From contig JACPAV010000017.1 in the NCBI GenBank assembly GCA_016180645.1, positions 13,931-77,930 of the forward strand: a stretch of 64,000 nucleotides of DNA. The letters run 5' to 3'. Of this stretch, positions 61,263 to 64,000 are shown piece by piece. Origin of the DNA: Nitrospirota bacterium. Its GTDB lineage: Bacteria; JACPQY01. Position numbers and translations under genes: made by a program. Each line of letters starts with the position of its first letter. Position 1 is the first letter of the stretch. Below the pieces are notes generated by a model. It worked only from the letters and a program-made list of their open reading frames with translations. It was not told the DNA's origin and did no database searches.

Positions 61263-61658
61263 TCAGTCGACTTCGGTGATGTCGGGGTCGTGCATGTCGC
61301 GGCCGACGCGGACCTCAGTGTCGCCATTCCTGTTGAGCACGCTGATGTCCCACATCTGCATGGTCCCAGCGCCGATCAGCATTTGCTGGCGCAGGTCGGG
61401 AGAGACAAGCGCATACGCCTCGATCATCTTGCCCTCCAGCCTCAGCACGAGGTAGGTTGTGCCGGCGACATGGACCTCTCCCCCCTGACCGGCTGTTTTC
61501 AGGGATCGGGTCTCAGGAGAGTGGAGGACGGGGGTATCCTTCGGGAGCACGTCCAGTCGAATGATCGTATGGAATGACCCGGTATCGATGACGGCCTGCA
61601 CATCCACGGACTTGGATTCGCTGGTCGTGATTCTGATCTCGCGAGTAGGCTTGCTCAC
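61263..61658 (-). CDS. Retropepsin-like aspartic protease domain protein
   Basis: 131 residues from GTG 61658. VDVQAVIDTGSFHTIIRLDVL contains the D-T-G-S active-site motif at about residue 25, with the psi-loop feature LVSPDLRQQMLIGAGTM near residue 95. A single lobe, so it would act as a dimer as in retroviral-type proteases. No signal peptide. Bacterial members are mostly uncharacterised. It lies 42 bp upstream (minus strand order: after) of the second RCC1 gene and may be co-transcribed with it. Confidence 0.75.
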   Translation of the reverse strand: MSKPTREIRITTSESKSVDVQAVIDTGSFHTIIRLDVLPKDTPVLHSPETRSLKTAGQGGEVHVAGTTYLVLRLEGKMIEAYALVSPDLRQQMLIGAGTMQMWDISVLNRNGDTEVRVGRDMHDPDITEVD

Positions 61659-61700
61659 GGAGTTATTCTAGACTCAGGACAATGCGAAGTAAACGCGGGG

Positions 61701-64000
61701 TCAGGGCAGGCTGGTCACCGTGACGGGGGTGAGGCGGTTGACCGTCGTTCCATCGCCGAGTTCACCTTCACCGTTGTAGCCCCAGCATTTCACCGTGCCG
61801 TCGGCAAGAAGAGAACAGGAGTGACTATATCCCCCCGCCACGGCTACAGCGGCGCTGAGCGCCGACACGCCGACGGGTGTTGACTTATCCACGGTTGTCC
61901 CTTCCCCGAGCTGGCCGCTGCCACTGGTTCCCCAGCACTTGACCGTTCCGTCCGAAAGAAGCGCGCAGGTGTGGGCGTTCCCTCCCGCGACGGAGATCGC
62001 TCCGGACAGGGAGGAGACGGCCACGGGCATCCATCTGTCCGCCGTCGTCCCGTCCCCAAGCTGGCCGTAGAGATTGTACCCCCAGCACCTCACCGTCCCA
62101 TCTGAAAGAAGCGCGCAGGTGTGGGTGTTCCCTGCCGCGGCGGAGATCACACCTGAAAGGGATGTGACGACAACGGGTGTCGTCTTTTGAACCGTCGTCC
62201 CATCCCCAAGGTTGCCATAGAGATTGCTTCCCCAGCATTTGGCGGTCCCGTTTGAGAGGATCGCACAGGAGTGCTGGAACCCACCCGCAGCGGCGATCGC
62301 GCCGGAGAGGGAGGAGACGGCCACGGGCGTTGACTTGTCCACCACCGTCCCATCCCCAAGTTGACCGGTGGCATTGTAGCCCCAACACTTTACCGTCCCG
62401 TCCGAAAGAAGCGCGCAGGTGTGATAACGCCCACCTGCGGTCGTGATCACACTGGAAAGAGTTGAGACGGCCACGGGCGTCGTCTTCTGAACCGTCGTCC
62501 CATCTCCAAGCTGGCCATTGCCGTTATCCCCCCAGCACTTCACGGTCCCGTCTGAAAGAAGCGCGCAGGTGTGATTCTGCCCTCCCGCCGTTGCGATCGC
62601 ACTCGACAGGGAACTCACGGCGACCGGTGTGATCGAATTGGTTGTCGATCCGTTCCCAAGCTGGCCCTTGCCGTTGTACCCCCAACACTTCACCGTGCCG
62701 TTCGAAAGGAGCGCGCAGGTGCGGTTGCCGATGTGGTTGGTGAGGCCTTCGCGGAAGGGGCGGGCGGGGGCGCCGGAGGCGGTCGATACGTGCAGTCGGG
62801 GGAGTTTGACGCCGAACGGGCCGGTGAGGCTTGTGACGGCCACGGGGGTCAGCCTCGTGGCGGTCGTTCCGTCGCCGAGTTGTCCCGAACTGTTGAGGCC
62901 CCAGCACTTTGCCAGACCGTCCGATCCGAGTGCGCAGGTGTGGTTGCCGCCGCCGGCAATCATGGCCACCCCTGAGAGCGTGGAGACGGTAACCGGGGTC
63001 GTCCGGTTGGACGTTGTACCGTCGCCCACGTAGCTTCCTGTTCCCCAGCATCGGACCGTGGCGTCAGACAACAGTGCGCAGGTGTGGAGCCCTGCGGCGC
63101 CCAAGGCAACGACATTCGAGAGCGTCGACACTCCGACGGGAGTGGATTTATTCGCGGTCGTTCCATCGCCAAGGCGACCCGAGCCGTTGCTCCCCCAACA
63201 TCTGACCGTTCCGTCCGTAGAGAGGGCGCAGGAGTGGCTGGAGCCATTGCTGATCGCGACGATTCCGGAGAGGCTGGAAACGTTGACAGGCGTCGACTTG
63301 TTCGCTGTCGTCCCATCTCCGAGTTGGCCGGTGCCGCTCGATCCCCAGCATTTCACCAGTCCATCCGCTGTGAGCGCACACGTATGGTAGGCGCCGCCTC
63401 CGGCGATGGCCACCGCTCCGCTGAGAGAGGTAACGGCCACCGGCGACCACTTATCTGAGACTGTCCCGTCGCCCAATTCACCGTCGCCGTTGTATCCCCA
63501 GCACTTCACTTTTCCATCTACGATCAGGGCGCAGGAGTGGAAATCCCCTCCGGCGATCGCCACGGCGCCGGACAGAGAGCTCACGGCCGTCGGCGTGAGT
63601 CTCCCAATGGTCGTCCCGTCCCCGAGCTGGCCTTGGCCATTGCCACCCCAACATCGGACGCCGCCGTCCACGACGAGTGCGCACGAATGCCGGTATCCTC
63701 CGCTAAACGCCACAACCCCGGTCAGAGACGTCACGGTCACAGGCGTCGATCGATCGGTGGTCGTGCCGTCCCCGATCTGCCCGAATTGGTTCAAGCCCCA
63801 GCATCGTCCGGTGCCATCCGTGGCGAGGGCACAATTGTGAGAGTTGATGGCGGCTATGGTTTGCATGGTTGAGGTGCTTCCGCAGACGCCGCCTTCGTCG
63901 CTGGAGCCGTCGCAGTCGTTGTCTTTGGTGTCGCAGATTTCGGCGGAGGGCGAGCCGGCGGTGGCGCTGCACTGAGTGCCGGAGCCATCGGTCTTGCATG
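61701..64000 (-). CDS. RCC1-repeat protein, 5' part cut off by window edge
   Basis: The frame stays open to 64000, so the Met at 63866 is internal. The visible N-terminal part has a MopE-like metal-binding motif (CDTKDNDCDGSSDEGGVC). It then has 14 RCC1-type repeats, each with a Cys pair C-x9-C (CALLSDGTVKCWG) and GQLGDGTT. After the seventh repeat comes a linker with RPFREGL (about 62720-62825), as in the paralogue at 39000, so two seven-bladed propellers are likely. It ends LTPVTVTSLP. Probably exported and disulfide-stabilised; facing the other RCC1 gene. Confidence 0.85.
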   Translation of the reverse strand, partial: CKTDGSGTQCSATAGSPSAEICDTKDNDCDGSSDEGGVCGSTSTMQTIAAINSHNCALATDGTGRCWGLNQFGQIGDGTTTDRSTPVTVTSLTGVVAFSGGYRHSCALVVDGGVRCWGGNGQGQLGDGTTIGRLTPTAVSSLSGAVAIAGGDFHSCALIVDGKVKCWGYNGDGELGDGTVSDKWSPVAVTSLSGAVAIAGGGAYHTCALTADGLVKCWGSSGTGQLGDGTTANKSTPVNVSSLSGIVAISNGSSHSCALSTDGTVRCWGSNGSGRLGDGTTANKSTPVGVSTLSNVVALGAAGLHTCALLSDATVRCWGTGSYVGDGTTSNRTTPVTVSTLSGVAMIAGGGNHTCALGSDGLAKCWGLNSSGQLGDGTTATRLTPVAVTSLTGPFGVKLPRLHVSTASGAPARPFREGLTNHIGNRTCALLSNGTVKCWGYNGKGQLGNGSTTNSITPVAVSSLSSAIATAGGQNHTCALLSDGTVKCWGDNGNGQLGDGTTVQKTTPVAVSTLSSVITTAGGRYHTCALLSDGTVKCWGYNATGQLGDGTVVDKSTPVAVSSLSGAIAAAGGFQHSCAILSNGTAKCWGSNLYGNLGDGTTVQKTTPVVVTSLSGVISAAAGNTHTCALLSDGTVRCWGYNLYGQLGDGTTADRWMPVAVSSLSGAISVAGGNAHTCALLSDGTVKCWGTSGSGQLGEGTTVDKSTPVGVSALSAAVAVAGGYSHSCSLLADGTVKCWGYNGEGELGDGTTVNRLTPVTVTSLP

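Overview
The window is GC-rich bacterial chromosome from a Gram-negative (diderm) organism. Support for this is a lipid A block (lpxD-fabZ-lpxA-lpxB-msbA), an OmpH/Skp chaperone, an outer-membrane beta-barrel protein, several lipoproteins and a DUF1844 protein. This mix, together with MopE-like and RCC1-repeat surface proteins and a probable selenoprotein, resembles Desulfobacterota/Myxococcota-type (former deltaproteobacterial) lineages. That assignment is inference: no rRNA gene is present.

Layout. 0-1.3 kb: two receiver-domain genes around an unknown protein (minus strand). 1.9-4.2 kb: a NodU/CmcH-type carbamoyltransferase with two small membrane proteins. 4.2-7.1 kb: rsmE, tlyA and a PHP-like lipoprotein. 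7.2-14.1 kb (plus): beta-barrel protein, DUF1844, HtrA protease, ClpB, Crp-type regulator. 14.1-15.9 kb: SRPBCC protein, decayed IS3 transposase, tRNA-Phe and unassigned DNA. 15.9-27.4 kb (plus): trkA-trkH, zinc-ribbon protein, ileS, PilZ protein, lspA, SDR, argH, pgpA, cinA, thpR. 27.4-31.8 kb (minus): MFS exporter, BtrH_N protein, F0 genes atpE-atpB-atpI-atpZ. 31.9-38.7 kb (plus): ompH and the lipid A operon. 39-44.2 kb: a 1734-residue RCC1-repeat lipoprotein with decaying 3' copies. 44.6-54.8 kb: RNA-specificity MBL nuclease, GGDEF protein, acyl-CoA dehydrogenase, FNR-like regulator, moaA, tatA, sigma-54 activator, XRE regulator, orphan histidine kinase. 54.8-56.9 kb: ArsR regulator plus a selenoprotein. 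57-61.7 kb: NMO-type flavoprotein, radical SAM protein, Big2-type lipoprotein, retropepsin-like protein. 61.7-64 kb: a second RCC1-repeat gene, cut by the window edge.

Main discoveries. (1) At 55234-56946 an in-frame TGA sits exactly at the first Cys of a thioredoxin-type CxxC motif (U-Q-T-C), followed by a 17-nt hairpin spaced like a bacterial SECIS. The reading frame continues into a sulfide:quinone-oxidoreductase-like flavoprotein, so this looks like a selenocysteine TlpA/peroxiredoxin-SQR fusion under an overlapping ArsR regulator with a visible promoter and operator. (2) A family of about 58-nt double-hairpin elements is dispersed here; three copies lie in frame inside two proteins and add the same peptide, in the manner of Rickettsia palindromic elements. 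Other palindromes are inserted in lpxB, in the atpI start region and in an RCC1 remnant. (3) lpxA is frameshifted in a 12-G run. (4) The two RCC1 genes each encode 14 repeats split 7+7, which suggests paired seven-bladed propellers, and they face each other across about 17.5 kb.
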